This document shows positions 9,804-19,178 of a DNA stretch of 63,184 nt, one piece after another; the stretch's first letter is position 1, and every line of letters begins with the position of its first letter. The stretch is from Actinomycetes bacterium (lineage in GTDB: Bacteria > Actinomycetota > Acidimicrobiia > Acidimicrobiales > Acidimicrobiaceae). The translations under genes were made by a program, and so were the position numbers. The notes below the pieces were generated by a model. It saw nothing but the letters and a program-made list of their open reading frames with translations, made no database searches and had not been told where the DNA came from. The stretch lies in NCBI GenBank assembly GCA_021799875.1, contig JAJYZP010000006.1:1-63184 (forward strand), in the 5' to 3' direction.

Positions 9804-11654
9804 TTGAGCTCAAGGTCGGTCGTGACCGTCCTCGCCGATGTACCGCATCTCGTCTCGCCGCTGACCTACTCCTGGCCAGAGCGTTTGGGGCCGGTCGTCG
9901 AGCCGGGATCCGTCGTAAGAGTACCGCTTCACGGACGCTATGTTCGGGGATGGTTGGTATCCACCGGCGACGACGGAGAGCGCTACCCCGGCCAGATTAA
10001 AGAGGTTCAGAGAGTCGTTGGTGCCGGCCCTCGGCCAGAGATTGTGGCCTTCTGCGTCGAGGTCGCTGAGCAGTATCTGTGTTCTCCGGTTGTGCCGTTA
10101 CGCAGTGCGTCATCTTCTACTCCCACGAAGCTGCCCGCACGTGTCGTAGAGCGGGATGGTGGCGCAGGTGAAGGCCGAGGCTCGAGGTTTGAGCCATTCC
10201 TGCCGGAGCTCTCGAAGCAGCGAACCTTGCTGTGGGTCTCTCCAGATGGTACCTTGGCTCGAGAGACGTTGCGGATCGTGCTCTCTGTGGTTCGTTCAGG
10301 CCGATCGGTGATCGTGGTTGCTCCCACCTTGGAACGGGTGCGCGAGCTCTCACTTGTGGTGAAGCAGGCAGGTCTCGACCCCCTGGATTTTCGGAACCAT
10401 TGGGGTGAGATTCGACGGTCAACGGGGCCGGTGGTGGTTGTCGGGGGTCGGTCTTCGATTGCTGCTTCGGTGCCTCACCTCGGAGCGGTGATCGTCCTCG
10501 ATGGCCAAGACCGCTCGCATCGAGACCAGCGTAGGCCATACGCTGAGAGCTCGGAGCTTGCACGCTTGCGATGCGAACTCGTCGGTGCCTACTGCGTCGA
10601 TATCTCGGTGGCACCACGGTTGGAGATGGTCCGGTCGAGTAATCTCGCCAGAGTTGCGATGCCGTCGTCTACTCCTTCGTGGGCACGTATCGACGTTGTG
10701 GAACGAACGACTCTCGAGCAAGATTCTGAGTTGATTGCAAGATTTAATCCACCTTCGTTATGTTCATCGAACTGTGCATCTCGTGGTGGTCGGCACGCTT
10801 CAGTAGCAGTCGTGATCAATCGCAAAGGATTTGCGCGCAGGGTTCGGTGCCGTCGTTGCCACGAGAGACCGTTGTGCGAAGACTGCCATGTTCCCCTCAT
10901 TGGAGGGGGTGGAGTGGCGCTCGAAACCGCTGAGCGTCTTGAGGCCTTGCGTGAACGTAGTCGGCTGCGGTATCTCCAATGTCCATCGTGTCGACGTCGC
11001 TATCCGCCGCTCTGTTTTCATTGCGGTTCGCCAGATCTCCAAGCGACGTCGAAGGGAACAACGAAGGTAGCGATTGAGCTGGAAGGGGTGCTCTCGCAGC
11101 CGATCGTTGACCTCAGTCGCAGTGACTCAGCAGCCTTTTCTCCTGGAAGTGTGGTGGTCGGTACGGAGGCGGTGCTCTTGGGGTCGATGACCGCGCATCG
11201 AGTCGTGTTTCTCGACTTCGATCAACTACTGTGGGGTCCTGAGGTCGATACAACGTTGCACGCTGCGTACCTCTTAGCGCGGGCCTCAGAGGCTACCGTT
11301 GCGCTTGGAGGATCGGTCATGGTTATGACATCAGCTCGAGATGGACTCGTGCTTCGTTGTGGCCGTCGGCGATCTCTCGATGAGCTCTATCGTCTTGAGC
11401 GAGATCTTCGACGGGAGCTGGAACTACCGCCGTATCGTGACTTTGCAAGGGTTCGGCGAGCTGAGGTGCAAGAACTCGTGGTGGAGCACGAGCACGAGCT
11501 CTTGGAGGTCGGCATCGAGGTCATCGTTCTCAACGAATCGGTCCTTCTTCTCGCAGCTCCAACACGTCAAACCCTCCTGGTCGGACTCACAAGTGTCTTC
11601 GAAAGGTCGATTCTTTTGGGCATGAAGCTTGAATTTGGTCTTCGGAGTCCGTGA
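9804..11654 (+). CDS. priA: PriA-like primosomal protein N', helicase motifs degenerate
   Basis: Related to PriA, the replication restart protein. The N-terminal DNA-binding domain is present (VLADVPHLVSPLTYSWPE), as are paired zinc-binding cysteines (RCRRCHERPLCEDCHVP and LQCPSCRRRYPPLCFHCG, roughly residues 350-410). The Walker A segment expected near residue 145 reads LLWVSPDGTLARETL with no Gly-Lys-Thr, and no DEAH box is visible, so ATP-driven unwinding is unlikely. Actinobacterial PriA proteins are known for this loss. TTG 9804 is used as start; GTG 9822 is equally possible. Confidence 0.88.
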   Translation: MSSRSVVTVLADVPHLVSPLTYSWPERLGPVVEPGSVVRVPLHGRYVRGWLVSTGDDGERYPGQIKEVQRVVGAGPRPEIVAFCVEVAEQYLCSPVVPLRSASSSTPTKLPARVVERDGGAGEGRGSRFEPFLPELSKQRTLLWVSPDGTLARETLRIVLSVVRSGRSVIVVAPTLERVRELSLVVKQAGLDPLDFRNHWGEIRRSTGPVVVVGGRSSIAASVPHLGAVIVLDGQDRSHRDQRRPYAESSELARLRCELVGAYCVDISVAPRLEMVRSSNLARVAMPSSTPSWARIDVVERTTLEQDSELIARFNPPSLCSSNCASRGGRHASVAVVINRKGFARRVRCRRCHERPLCEDCHVPLIGGGGVALETAERLEALRERSRLRYLQCPSCRRRYPPLCFHCGSPDLQATSKGTTKVAIELEGVLSQPIVDLSRSDSAAFSPGSVVVGTEAVLLGSMTAHRVVFLDFDQLLWGPEVDTTLHAAYLLARASEATVALGGSVMVMTSARDGLVLRCGRRRSLDELYRLERDLRRELELPPYRDFARVRRAEVQELVVEHEHELLEVGIEVIVLNESVLLLAAPTRQTLLVGLTSVFERSILLGMKLEFGLRSP

Positions 11655-11736
11655 TAGCTCGAACGTATCGCTGGGGATTGGCTAGTATATCGCTCATTAT
11701 TGTGCGCCTTCATAGAGGAAATGTAGAGGAGACCGG

Positions 11737-13200
11737 GTGAGTGAGCGGACCGCTGTAGCGGATGCCCAGCAAGATGATCGTCTTTGGAGTGTGGAGAAAA
11801 ATGGTATCAATCCGATTGGGGACTCCAGTAGGCATGGACGAGCGCGTGAGCTCTTCTGGATCTGGTGCGCTGCCAATATTGGAGTACTAGGAATTACCTA
11901 CGGGGTCTATCTCGTCACGCCTCCCTACTCACTCAATCTCTACCAAGCGGTCTTTGGCGGTATCGTCGGAACGGTTCTCAGCTTCCTTTTGGTTGGGGTG
12001 ATCGCTCTCGGCGGGAAGATGGCCGGTGCCCCTACCCTCGTGCTCTCTCGTGCATCGTTCGGTGTGCGTGGAAACATCATTCCGACCGCCATCAGTTACA
12101 TCTCGCTCGTAGGCTGGGAGATCATCTTGGTGGCCTTGGCCACCTTGGCCGCGGAGAGCCTACTTGGTCGCCTCGGGCTAGCGACCTCAACGGTGACGAC
12201 GGCGATCTCCTTTGTAGTGATCGCCGTGATTGCGGTAGCAATCGCCCTGCTAGGCCACGCTACTATCGTGCGAGTACAGACCATCTTTACGTGGCTCTTT
12301 GCGGCTTTGACGATCATCTTTATCGTCCTAGAGCTCCCCAAGATCTCCTTCTCAAGGGTGACGGCTCTTCACAGCGGGTCTCTCTCTGGTCTGATTGGCG
12401 GAATCTCTATTGTGATGGCGGGGCTTGGAATCGGTTGGGTTAATGCAGGAGCCGACTACTCCCGTTACCTACCTCGCAGTACGTCGTCAGCGTCGGTCGT
12501 TGGTTGGACAACGTTTGGGTCGTCCATCGCCCCGGTCGTTCTCATCGTTGTCGGCGTCCTCATTGGAGCTAATAACCCCTCGCTGGCGAGCTCGTCGAAT
12601 CCGATCGCCGCTCTCGCCGCTCCGTTGCCGACCTGGTTTTTAGTTCCATATCTCGTGGCAGCCGTAGGCGGTTTGATCGCAGGTGCTCTCGTTGATGTCT
12701 ACTCTTCTGGGCTCAACCTTCTGACACTTGGAATAAAACTCCAGCGATCTCGGTCGGTTCTTATCGATGGGTTCTTCATGATCGTTGGCAACATCTACGT
12801 CTTGTTCTATGCAAAGAGCTTCTTCGCTCCGTTTGAGGGATTTCTCATCACGCTTGGCGTACCGCTTGCGGCGTGGTCAGCCATCTTCATCGTAGATATT
12901 CTGCAGCATCGGCTTCGCCGAGGCTACCGAGAGGGAGATCTCTACGACTCTCGGGGCTACTACGCGAAGTATTCAAAAGCGGGCATTGCATCGTTCTTGG
13001 TGGCGTGCTTTGTTGGTCTCGGTCTCGTCAGCTCCTCCGCTCCAATTTTCTCTTGGGTTGGGTATCTCGGGGGGACTCATGGACTCTTTGCCACCAGCTC
13101 GATCGGACTCATCGTTGGCTTTGTCGTCGCGGCGGTACTCTACGGTCTCCTCTCTCCGTTCGAGGAGCGAGCTCGACAGCAACGCCTGGCGGCGCAGTGA
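11737..13200 (+). CDS. NCS1-family purine/cytosine-type permease
   Basis: A 487-residue integral membrane protein with about 12 hydrophobic segments, of the nucleobase-cation-symport-1 family. It opens with IEPV-like VEKNGINPI and continues ELFWIWCAANIGVLGITYG, as in cytosine, purine, allantoin and thiamine permeases. GTG 11737 follows GGAGA at 5 bases. The stop overlaps the GTG of the next gene (GTGA), so permease and hydrolase are made together. The substrate cannot be read from sequence; the hydrolase partner suggests an amide-containing or ureide compound. Confidence 0.85.
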   Translation: MSERTAVADAQQDDRLWSVEKNGINPIGDSSRHGRARELFWIWCAANIGVLGITYGVYLVTPPYSLNLYQAVFGGIVGTVLSFLLVGVIALGGKMAGAPTLVLSRASFGVRGNIIPTAISYISLVGWEIILVALATLAAESLLGRLGLATSTVTTAISFVVIAVIAVAIALLGHATIVRVQTIFTWLFAALTIIFIVLELPKISFSRVTALHSGSLSGLIGGISIVMAGLGIGWVNAGADYSRYLPRSTSSASVVGWTTFGSSIAPVVLIVVGVLIGANNPSLASSSNPIAALAAPLPTWFLVPYLVAAVGGLIAGALVDVYSSGLNLLTLGIKLQRSRSVLIDGFFMIVGNIYVLFYAKSFFAPFEGFLITLGVPLAAWSAIFIVDILQHRLRRGYREGDLYDSRGYYAKYSKAGIASFLVACFVGLGLVSSSAPIFSWVGYLGGTHGLFATSSIGLIVGFVVAAVLYGLLSPFEERARQQRLAAQ

Positions 13201-13727
13201 TCCCGGTCGGTTCTACGCTCGTCGTCATCGATCTGCAACCGGTCTTCCAACTCTCGAACTCGCCATGGTGCACTCCGGGTTTTGACTCTGTGGTGAGCGG
13301 GATAGTCGCGGCATCGGCGCTCTTCGATACGGTGTTGGCGACGCGATTTGTCCTTCCTGAGCAGCCAGAAGGATCTTGGACAGAGTACTACCGCTTGTGG
13401 TCTGAGGTGAGGAGCCCAGAGTTTGAGCACTCCTTTGATCTCGTGAAGGAGATAGCCGAGTTGGGCTGTGAGGTCGTGTCTCGTCCCACCTTCTCGAAGT
13501 GGTGTGACGCACTCGCTGAGCACGTCAGCGGGAGTATGACCCTCGTTGGGGTCGCTACAGAGTGCTGTGTGCTCGCCACTGCTCTGAGCGCAGTCGACGC
13601 TGGTTGTTCGGTCTCAATCATCACCGATCTCTGTCGGGGCTCGACGTCGGAGCTGCACGACAGCGCTCTTCGGACTCTTTCGTCGTTTGCTCCTCAGATT
13701 CATCTTCTCGACAGCTCCGAACTGTAG
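13197..13727 (+). CDS. Isochorismatase-like cysteine hydrolase
   Basis: A 176-residue hydrolase of the family that includes nicotinamidase, isochorismatase and ureide amidohydrolases. VVIDLQPVF near the N-terminus supplies the catalytic Asp and GVATECCVLATALSA (about residues 118-132) the catalytic Cys. The Lys of the triad, usually in a KxxYS context, is not seen: the equivalent segment reads SRPTFSKW, with Arg at or near that place. The GTG start overlaps the permease stop by 4 bases. It probably cleaves an amide or ester of whatever the permease brings in. Confidence 0.82.
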   Translation: MIPVGSTLVVIDLQPVFQLSNSPWCTPGFDSVVSGIVAASALFDTVLATRFVLPEQPEGSWTEYYRLWSEVRSPEFEHSFDLVKEIAELGCEVVSRPTFSKWCDALAEHVSGSMTLVGVATECCVLATALSAVDAGCSVSIITDLCRGSTSELHDSALRTLSSFAPQIHLLDSSEL

Positions 13728-13737
13728 GCACTTACTC

Positions 13738-15930
13738 GTGTTCGATACCCTCCTTGCATCAGAGCCGCTCGCTCTTGTGGATCGAGCCAGTGGTCTCGTC
13801 GTCCGCATACTCCTCTACTCGTCGTCACGCCATCAGTGCTCATCGTTGCGAAGTGGCGACGAGAGCCAAATCTTCTTCGGAGATCGAAGCGTCGAGCTCG
13901 GTGTGGCTCAAGCGACGCTACAGTTTGCCGGAGCAAGTTTTGCCGTTAGTTATGCGGTAGATCGGTCCGGTGCGACGTCGCTCTCACTGCGAGTGCTGCA
14001 AACGCCTGAGTGGGGTCTCCGGCTCTGGTTCTGTTTTCAGGTCGGCACGGTAGATGAGGTAGCGTGTTCGACTCTCCGTCGGGATGATCCAGAGCCGTTT
14101 CTACGCTCACCTCGTTACGAGATAGCGGGAAAGGACCATCAGCGTTACGTGTTAGAGGTGAGTGAGCGATGCGTTGACAGCGTCGAGCACGCTCACTTTG
14201 ATGAGATAGCGGATGCATTTCTACGCCATGGGTACTACCAGCGATTGAATCCTTCTCCGACGCCGGCGGTGGTTACGTTTCGTTTCAACGCGATGACTGA
14301 AGCGGTAACACTGCGACTCGTGCCAATCGATGGTGATGGCGTTGGTGCTACGTCAACGCAGAAAGCAACCGTAGCGGGAGGAGAGATCGTCGGTGGGCTT
14401 CTTGATGGTGAGTTCCCGATCGACTTCGTGCGACGGGTTGGTGGCAGCGCCTTGGGTTGGGGGAAGGTCTGGGACCGAACCCATGACTCGGTCATCGTTG
14501 CCTCGTCACGTCGGTGGATCGATAATCGATTCGGTGGTTGGAACATCTGGCAGTGTGACGGCTGGCTTCACCTCATCATGGCGGCGCGTATCGGTGAGAG
14601 AGAGCTGGCCGAGATCGTTTTTGAGTCGATGTCTCTGCTGCTCACCGATCGTCCACATGCTGCAGCACTGATGTCGGGGACGACGCAGTGGATCGATCGT
14701 AATCACCCCCCGTATGGAGCCCTAGCTCTGTGGGAGTATGTCTCGGCCTTCGGGATGACTCCTCGAGTCAAGCAGTGGGTGCACCAGCAGGTTGAAGAGT
14801 TTGCGTGGTGGTTTGCGGCGCGTGACGGAAACGGTAACGGGCTCTTAGAGTACGGCTCAGATCCGGTCGGCGATGGCCACTTTGTTCATACGCTGCAAGC
14901 TGCTATGGATGAGGCTGCAATGGATAATTCGGCAGTCTGGGATGAGGCCCACTTCGTTGTGACGACGCACACGATGGATATTGAAGATATTGGCCTGAAC
15001 TCCCTGTTGGTCCTGCAAGGGGAGCTGCTCGGTCATCTTTTGGAGGAGTGCGAGCCTGAGGCGACCTCACTGCGCAACGAGCTGAGGGCGAGGACCGATC
15101 ACTTGAGGAGTCTCGTGACGCAGGAGCTTTGGGACCCAGAGCGAGAGATCTTCGCAGCACGACATTGGGATGGACGCTTCGTTGCGAGCCTTGCGCCGAC
15201 GAGCTTCTACCCGCTGTTGGCGAACTGCGCCGATGCTCAACAGATCCAGGGCCTGCTCAGTCATCTCGACAATGAGCAGAGCTTTGGTGGAGGGCCGCTC
15301 GTCCCAGGTAGTAATCGGTTGAGTCCAGCATCGAGTGATAACACCTACTGGCGCGGACGAATCTGGACGCCCTTTAACTACTTGGTGTATCTTGGCCTTC
15401 GGCGTGCTCGGGCCTCTCGATGGGCGACCGATGTGGCGATATCGTCGTTTCGGCAGATAGCGCAAGCGCAGACTCAGGGACTCTGTCCGGAAAATTTTTC
15501 GCAGAGCTCCTGGGAGATCGATGTCGAACACGACTGCGAGCCGCAGTACACGTGGGGAGCCATGATGAGTTACCTGGCCTCACTGGAGATCGCAATGGTT
15601 ACCCCCTGGCACGGGATTGAGCTCGGTCTCGACGAGAAGTCCTACCGACGATGGTGCGAAGTCTTGCAGTCGGATCATCGAACACTGGTCGGTCAGGTGT
15701 GCCATCGCGGTCGTCGATACGGGGTTACCGTTAGCGAAGAGACGATGGTCGTTACCTGTGACGAGGTGGTTGTGCTTGAATCTGATCGCCCCGTTCGTCT
15801 CTGGAACCTCCAGGTTCGTGAGGGTATGGTGACTGGAGTCATCGAGTCCTCGATAGAGACACTGCTGCGCAGTGGAGTTCGTATCTGCCGAGTCGGAGGA
15901 GCGGGAGTGCCGGAGTCCTTCGTGCTGTAG
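13738..15930 (+). CDS. GH63-like (alpha/alpha)6-barrel glycosidase
   Basis: About 730 residues. An N-terminal beta-rich domain (about 1-250) precedes a catalytic barrel with GH63 marks: NRFGGWNIWQCDGWLH, AAMDNSAVWDEAHF, SSDNTYWRGRIWTPFNYLVY and a late Glu in LCPENFS that could be the general base. Relatives include YgjK alpha-glucosidase and mannosyl/glucosylglycerate hydrolases. No signal peptide is seen, so it is probably cytoplasmic and acts on a small glucoside or mannoside. GTG 13738 lies 10 bases after the hydrolase stop; an in-frame ATG at 13687 overlaps that gene. The exact substrate is unknown. Confidence 0.78.
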   Translation: MFDTLLASEPLALVDRASGLVVRILLYSSSRHQCSSLRSGDESQIFFGDRSVELGVAQATLQFAGASFAVSYAVDRSGATSLSLRVLQTPEWGLRLWFCFQVGTVDEVACSTLRRDDPEPFLRSPRYEIAGKDHQRYVLEVSERCVDSVEHAHFDEIADAFLRHGYYQRLNPSPTPAVVTFRFNAMTEAVTLRLVPIDGDGVGATSTQKATVAGGEIVGGLLDGEFPIDFVRRVGGSALGWGKVWDRTHDSVIVASSRRWIDNRFGGWNIWQCDGWLHLIMAARIGERELAEIVFESMSLLLTDRPHAAALMSGTTQWIDRNHPPYGALALWEYVSAFGMTPRVKQWVHQQVEEFAWWFAARDGNGNGLLEYGSDPVGDGHFVHTLQAAMDEAAMDNSAVWDEAHFVVTTHTMDIEDIGLNSLLVLQGELLGHLLEECEPEATSLRNELRARTDHLRSLVTQELWDPEREIFAARHWDGRFVASLAPTSFYPLLANCADAQQIQGLLSHLDNEQSFGGGPLVPGSNRLSPASSDNTYWRGRIWTPFNYLVYLGLRRARASRWATDVAISSFRQIAQAQTQGLCPENFSQSSWEIDVEHDCEPQYTWGAMMSYLASLEIAMVTPWHGIELGLDEKSYRRWCEVLQSDHRTLVGQVCHRGRRYGVTVSEETMVVTCDEVVVLESDRPVRLWNLQVREGMVTGVIESSIETLLRSGVRICRVGGAGVPESFVL

Positions 15931-15994
15931 AGGTAGCGGCCGGTGACGAACTGCTGGGCGTGCGCAAGGAGTTGAGTGACGCCCCAGAAATGAC

Positions 15995-16750
15995 CTACGA
16001 AGGGTGTGAGGCGGTTACCTCGAGTCGAACGTAGTCGACGACCGGGCGCACGAGATGGCGTCGAATCTCTGAGATGAACGCATCGAGATCTGTTGGAGTC
16101 ATCTCGGAGGTGTAGGGACCAAGAACTACGGTCTGGAGGTAATCTCGGAAGGTCGCTTCGTCCATGGGCGGGGTTGGACTCTCTCGGAGGTGGGCTTCGA
16201 CGTGTTGGAATCCGCATCGACGAAGCAGTTCTCGTTCATCGGCAGGTTGTGGGAAGTTCCAATGTGCTTCGCTGTACTCCGTGCCGAGGACGGATCTGAG
16301 GGCGGCGCGAACGTGAGCGATATTTCCGGCCCCTCCACACTCGAACAGGAAGCGTCCACCTGGCTTGAGAACTCGGGCGACCTCTCTCGCGAGGGGACGG
16401 TGATCTCGAAGCCAGTGCAGTGTAGCAACGCTGAATACCAAGTCGCAGGACTGGTCGGGGATGGGGAGCGGTTCGTTGAGATCGGACTCTCTGAGGCTGA
16501 CCTTCGAAGCGAGCTCTTTCGGTAGCTTCTCTCTCAACCGGGATAGCATTGTGGTGGAGCGATCGAGAGCGGTAACGTGACCGGTCGTCAGCGATCGCGC
16601 GATCGAGAGCGTGTCTCGTCCGGTTCCTGCTCCGAGCTCTACAACGGATTCGTCTCCCTGTAGTGCAGCTCGATCCAGCAGATCTCTACCCCAACTCTCG
16701 TGGGGTAAGGGAAGCTGATCGTATGATGATGCGTTCCAAGAGAAGGTCAC
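15995..16750 (-). CDS. Class I SAM-dependent methyltransferase
   Basis: A 251-residue protein with the Rossmann methyltransferase fold. VVELGAGTGRDTLSIA (about residues 37-52) is motif I, TALDRSTTML the adenosine-binding acidic loop, and CDLVFSVATLHWLRDH motif IV. VLKPGGRFLFECGGAG is the usual post-IV strand. The overall pattern recalls trans-aconitate methyltransferase and related small-molecule enzymes, but the substrate is not predictable. It is convergent with the glycosidase gene, 64 bases away. Confidence 0.85.
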   Translation of the reverse strand: MTFSWNASSYDQLPLPHESWGRDLLDRAALQGDESVVELGAGTGRDTLSIARSLTTGHVTALDRSTTMLSRLREKLPKELASKVSLRESDLNEPLPIPDQSCDLVFSVATLHWLRDHRPLAREVARVLKPGGRFLFECGGAGNIAHVRAALRSVLGTEYSEAHWNFPQPADERELLRRCGFQHVEAHLRESPTPPMDEATFRDYLQTVVLGPYTSEMTPTDLDAFISEIRRHLVRPVVDYVRLEVTASHPS

Positions 16751-16883
16751 AGCTGCACGTTAGCGGTTCCTCGTGCATGGACACGATGGTCTCGAGTCTT
16801 CGCCCTTTGTGATGAGCGACGACTTCCGAACGATACCTCGGGGACCCTTCCGGCCAACGTTGGTTTCGTAAGCGTCGTTGCGC

Positions 16884-17834
16884 TTACTGGAGGCCCTGGC
16901 GGGCCGCGTACGCCTCGCGTAAGGTCGGAAGATACCCTTGCGCACCAAAACCTTGAGTCGATAGTGAAGCGGCGGTCGTTGCGAGCTGGAATGCCTCGTT
17001 GCGATCTATTCCGAGCGCCAGGCAGGCCCCGAGCGTAGCGGTGAAGCAGTCTCCTGCACCGATACTGTCCGCAACAGGAACTGCGAGTGCATCGAAGTGC
17101 TGAGCGAGCACGTGCTGATGGTAGATGTCGACGCCTCTCTCGCCCAGGGTGACAGCTACGTAGCCACCAAGTAACTGCTGGCGGTCGAGCAGCTCACTGT
17201 AGTCGCGTTGCAGTATCTCGTACTCTAGCTCGTTGGGAAGCAAGATCGAAGCTTGTTCGAGGACCGGTGCAAAGGCATCGACCTGGTTGAGTGGTGAGGG
17301 ATCAACGATGAGGGTGATTCGGTGACGAAGCGCGAAGTTGGCGGTCGCAAGTGCGGCCTCGGGTCCGATCTCGAAGTTGGTCACGATGACAGATGGCGCC
17401 GGTAAGGTCTCCTCCATGTTGGCTTCGACGAAGCCTGGGGTGAGTAGCTGATTTGCGCCGAGATCAACTGCTATGAGGTTCTGCCCTCTGTGGTCGGAGA
17501 TAATCCCTGCTCTTCCTGTTGTGGTATCAGCGTGTTCTTCGAGAGTCAGGGTGATCCCGGCGCGCTGCAGCTCGGAGCGGCAGAATGATGCGAGGTGATC
17601 GTCGCCAATCGCTCCGATGAGCTCGACGATGGGTCCGTGTAGCCCAGCTGCGTAGATGGCTGCGTTAGCTCCCTTCCCGCCGAGACCTTGCCTGCTCGTA
17701 GCCGACCACGTGTAGCCAGGGGAGATAGGTGAGCTCACCTGTGCTGCAATACCTAACGTCCAGGTCAGGTCTACATTGATCGAACCAACCACGGTGAGCT
17801 TCCCGTGCTCGTGCTCGTGCAGTTGCGGTTCCAT
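16884..17834 (-). CDS. Ribokinase-like sugar kinase (PfkB family)
   Basis: A 316-residue PfkB kinase. LTVVGSINVDLTW begins the fold, RQGLGGKGANAAIYAA is the sugar-binding signature, and VADSIGAGDCFTATLGA (about residues 250-266) holds the catalytic Asp and anion hole (GAGD). Closest by motif to ribokinase; a nucleoside or other sugar is possible. I chose ATG 17834, since upstream residues have no family resemblance and a -10-like box lies 7 bases before it. The N-terminus has a short His/Glu repeat (LHEHEHGK) from a GTGCTC-type DNA repeat. Confidence 0.85.
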   Translation of the reverse strand: MEPQLHEHEHGKLTVVGSINVDLTWTLGIAAQVSSPISPGYTWSATSRQGLGGKGANAAIYAAGLHGPIVELIGAIGDDHLASFCRSELQRAGITLTLEEHADTTTGRAGIISDHRGQNLIAVDLGANQLLTPGFVEANMEETLPAPSVIVTNFEIGPEAALATANFALRHRITLIVDPSPLNQVDAFAPVLEQASILLPNELEYEILQRDYSELLDRQQLLGGYVAVTLGERGVDIYHQHVLAQHFDALAVPVADSIGAGDCFTATLGACLALGIDRNEAFQLATTAASLSTQGFGAQGYLPTLREAYAARQGLQ

Positions 17835-18178
17835 CTCTTGTACGGTAGTGGGGTCTGAGCGACACGAGCGTCTTCTCGAAGGCATCGAGGAGACGCTCGA
17901 GTCTACGGTCGTGCAGTGGTCTGAGAGCGGAGCACTCTTTCGGAGGTGGCCCGTGATATGCGGACTACGCCTTGGTGGCTCGGTTCAACTGGGTCTTACG
18001 CTGTGATGTGATTGGAGAGGTGACAGTAGGGATGCTCAGGGTGTGAGGGTGGTCGGACCTCGGTTGATGTGGCGCCGATCGGTCACTACGGTAAAAGAGG
18101 AGTAAGGATCAAACTCTCGCATGGGGATGACGTGAGTCCCGGTGATGAGGTGGTCGATGTGCAGGGAGGGGATGGCTG
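17835..18178. other. Divergent intergenic region between the kinase gene and fmt
   Basis: This 344-base stretch separates the minus-strand kinase from fmt. It should hold both promoters. A GGGAGGGG ribosome binding site for fmt lies at its right end, 7 bases before the ATG. I see no further gene and no strong hairpin. Confidence 0.5.
17842..17847 (-). promoter_or_regulatory. Candidate -10 box for a leaderless kinase transcript
   Basis: On the minus strand TACCGT fits TANNNT and ends 7 bases before ATG 17834. No good -35 box is visible. The spacing suggests a leaderless or nearly leaderless mRNA. Confidence 0.35.
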
Positions 18179-19120
18179 ATGAGTCAGTTGGAGTCGGGTG
18201 AGGCACGAGAGCGCTCCGTCGAACCGATTCGGAGGTTGGTCTTCTTCGGGACTCCTGAGCTCTCTGCTCGATACCTTCGTGCGCTCAGAGACGACGACTA
18301 CGAGGTCGTTCTAGCCGTCACTCGTCAGCCCAAACGACGTGGGAGAGGTGGTCTGTTGACGCCATCACCAGTAGAGGCAGCGGCACGAGAACTTGGAGTT
18401 CCCGTCTCCTATGACATGCATGATGCTGTCGAGATGAGGGCGGATCTCGGCCTGGTCGTAGCGTACGGGAGGATTATCCCGACCACGGTTCTCGAGCACT
18501 GTCGCCTCGTGAACGTGCACTACTCGCTCTTACCGCGCTATCGGGGCGCAGCACCAATGGAGCGAGCGATTTTGAACGGTGACGAGGTGAGTGGCGTCTC
18601 TCTGATGGAGGTATCGTCGGGTCTCGACGAAGGCGAGGTCTACGACTCGGTGGAGGTACTCATTAGAGACCTCTCTCTTTCTCAGGTCGAAGATCTTCTT
18701 ACACAGGCCGGGATTGCGATGGTCCGGCGTGCACTGCAAGGTGGTCGGGCTTGGCTCTCAGCTGGCGTCGCTCAGAGCGGGGAAGTGACGTATGCCGGAA
18801 AATTGAAGCCAGAGGAGTATCGGATCGATTGGACTCGTTCCGCAGAAGAGCTCGTCCGGGTGGTACGCCTCGAGCGCGCCTACTGTTTCTTTGATGAACG
18901 GAGGCTCCGAGTAGAAGCGGCAGCGACCTCTCTGGGCTGCGACGAAGCTAGCAGCCGTACTCCCGGAGAGATCTATCGCGCCCCAGATGGTCGGTGGCTC
19001 GTCGCATGTGGTGACGGAAGTGCGCTGGAGGTAGTCAGTGTACGCCCTGAAGGTCGTCGTTCCCAGGGATTTCGCGAGTTTGTTGGGGGTCTTCGAACCG
19101 AGACGCCTCTGCTTCGGTAG
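18179..19120 (+). CDS. fmt: Methionyl-tRNA formyltransferase
   Basis: Formylates initiator Met-tRNA with 10-formyl-THF. VFFGTPELSARYLRAL near residue 20 opens the formyltransferase fold. NVHYSLLPRYRGAAPMERAI (about 110-129) contains the Asn and His of the active site, and SSGLDEGEVY holds the catalytic Asp. The C-terminal OB-like domain begins near residue 205. At 313 residues it is a normal length. In many bacteria fmt follows priA and def; here it is about 6.5 kb away from priA and def is not in the window. Confidence 0.94.
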   Translation: MSQLESGEARERSVEPIRRLVFFGTPELSARYLRALRDDDYEVVLAVTRQPKRRGRGGLLTPSPVEAAARELGVPVSYDMHDAVEMRADLGLVVAYGRIIPTTVLEHCRLVNVHYSLLPRYRGAAPMERAILNGDEVSGVSLMEVSSGLDEGEVYDSVEVLIRDLSLSQVEDLLTQAGIAMVRRALQGGRAWLSAGVAQSGEVTYAGKLKPEEYRIDWTRSAEELVRVVRLERAYCFFDERRLRVEAAATSLGCDEASSRTPGEIYRAPDGRWLVACGDGSALEVVSVRPEGRRSQGFREFVGGLRTETPLLR

Positions 19121-19178
19121 CGTGGAGTCAAGGACCATCATCGTGATCTGTACACACGAGAGAGACTATGGAGAGTAG

